From the NCBI GenBank assembly GCA_030430975.1, contig JAUIKB010000353.1:1-6330 (forward strand): DNA of 6,330 nucleotides, given 5' to 3'. The first letter of the stretch is position 1, and each line of letters begins with the position of its first letter. Origin of the DNA: Polyangia bacterium. GTDB taxonomy: Bacteria > Myxococcota_A > Polyangia > Polyangiales > Polyangiaceae. Position numbers and translations under genes: made by a program. The notes beneath the pieces were generated by a model. The model was not told the DNA's origin and made no database searches. It was given only the letters and a program-made list of their open reading frames with translations. Positions 6,239 through 6,330 of this stretch are shown piece by piece.

Positions 6239-6244
6239 AGTGAG

Positions 6245-6330
6245 CTACGGCTCCAAGCTGTCGAGCGTCAGCAAGAACTGCTCAAGATCATTCAGCTGGT
6301 CGTCGGATAGTCGCGAGGTCTTGCCGTGAC
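6245..6330 (-). CDS. C-terminal fragment, probable c-type cytochrome / di-heme peroxidase-like protein (partial)
   Basis: Only the last 27 residues and the TAG stop (6245-6247) are inside the window; the gene enters from the right edge. The visible tail has H-G-K-T-S-R-L-S-D-D-Q-L-N-D-L-E-Q-F-L-L-T-L, the typical ending of c-type cytochromes and di-heme cytochrome c peroxidase/MauG-like proteins: a Gly/His-rich turn, then a final amphipathic helix following an L-S/T-x-x-x-x-x-D-L pattern. The heme sites (CxxCH) would lie outside the window. The family call rests on this short tail, so it is tentative; that the segment is coding is more secure. Confidence 0.6.
   Translation of the reverse strand, partial: HGKTSRLSDDQLNDLEQFLLTLDSLEP

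Overview
The window looks like chromosomal DNA from a high-GC delta-type proteobacterium, most likely Myxococcota (Polyangiales/Sorangium-like). This is inferred from the two secreted lipoproteins, one with a long Gly/Ser/Ala/Gln-rich linker after the lipidated Cys, which is typical of that group. All supported genes are on the minus strand and tightly packed. No RNA gene, insertion sequence, CRISPR array or prophage element was seen.

Reading in the direction of transcription (right to left): (i) the last 27 residues of a protein that looks like the C-terminus of a c-type cytochrome (6245-6330); (ii) an intergenic gap with short inverted repeats; (iii) an unrecognised single-pass membrane protein with a beta-helix-like C-terminus (5143-6123); (iv) a histidine-phosphatase (phosphoglycerate mutase-like) enzyme (4432-5097); (v) a Cys-containing lipoprotein with a carboxypeptidase-regulatory-like beta-sandwich domain (3409-4386); (vi) a thioredoxin/peroxiredoxin-fold lipoprotein (2630-3412) overlapping the previous gene by ATGA; (vii) an XPB-type DNA helicase (1216-2601); (viii) its usual partner, a Bax1/DUF790 nuclease (30-1211), 4 bases downstream.

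The main discovery is gene (vi). A naive gene caller would split it into a 157-residue lipoprotein stopping at TGA (2939-2941) and a short downstream ORF with a TTG start. The two parts are in the same frame with only this TGA between them. Reading the TGA as selenocysteine restores a 260-residue protein whose redox motif is Sec-Pro-Ala-Cys (residues 158-161), at the place where a thioredoxin-fold protein carries CxxC. Just downstream is a 7-bp perfect G/C-rich hairpin with an 8-nt loop holding G at loop position 2, 21 nt after the UGA. This fits the general description of a bacterial SECIS element. The gene is therefore annotated as a selenoprotein, not a pseudogene.

The lipoprotein upstream has four cysteines near its N-terminus besides the lipid anchor and is translationally coupled to the selenoprotein, so the two may work together at the envelope. 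The XPB-Bax1 pair is a helicase-nuclease module best known from archaea. Its helicase carries R-A-D where XPB proteins normally have the R-E-D motif.
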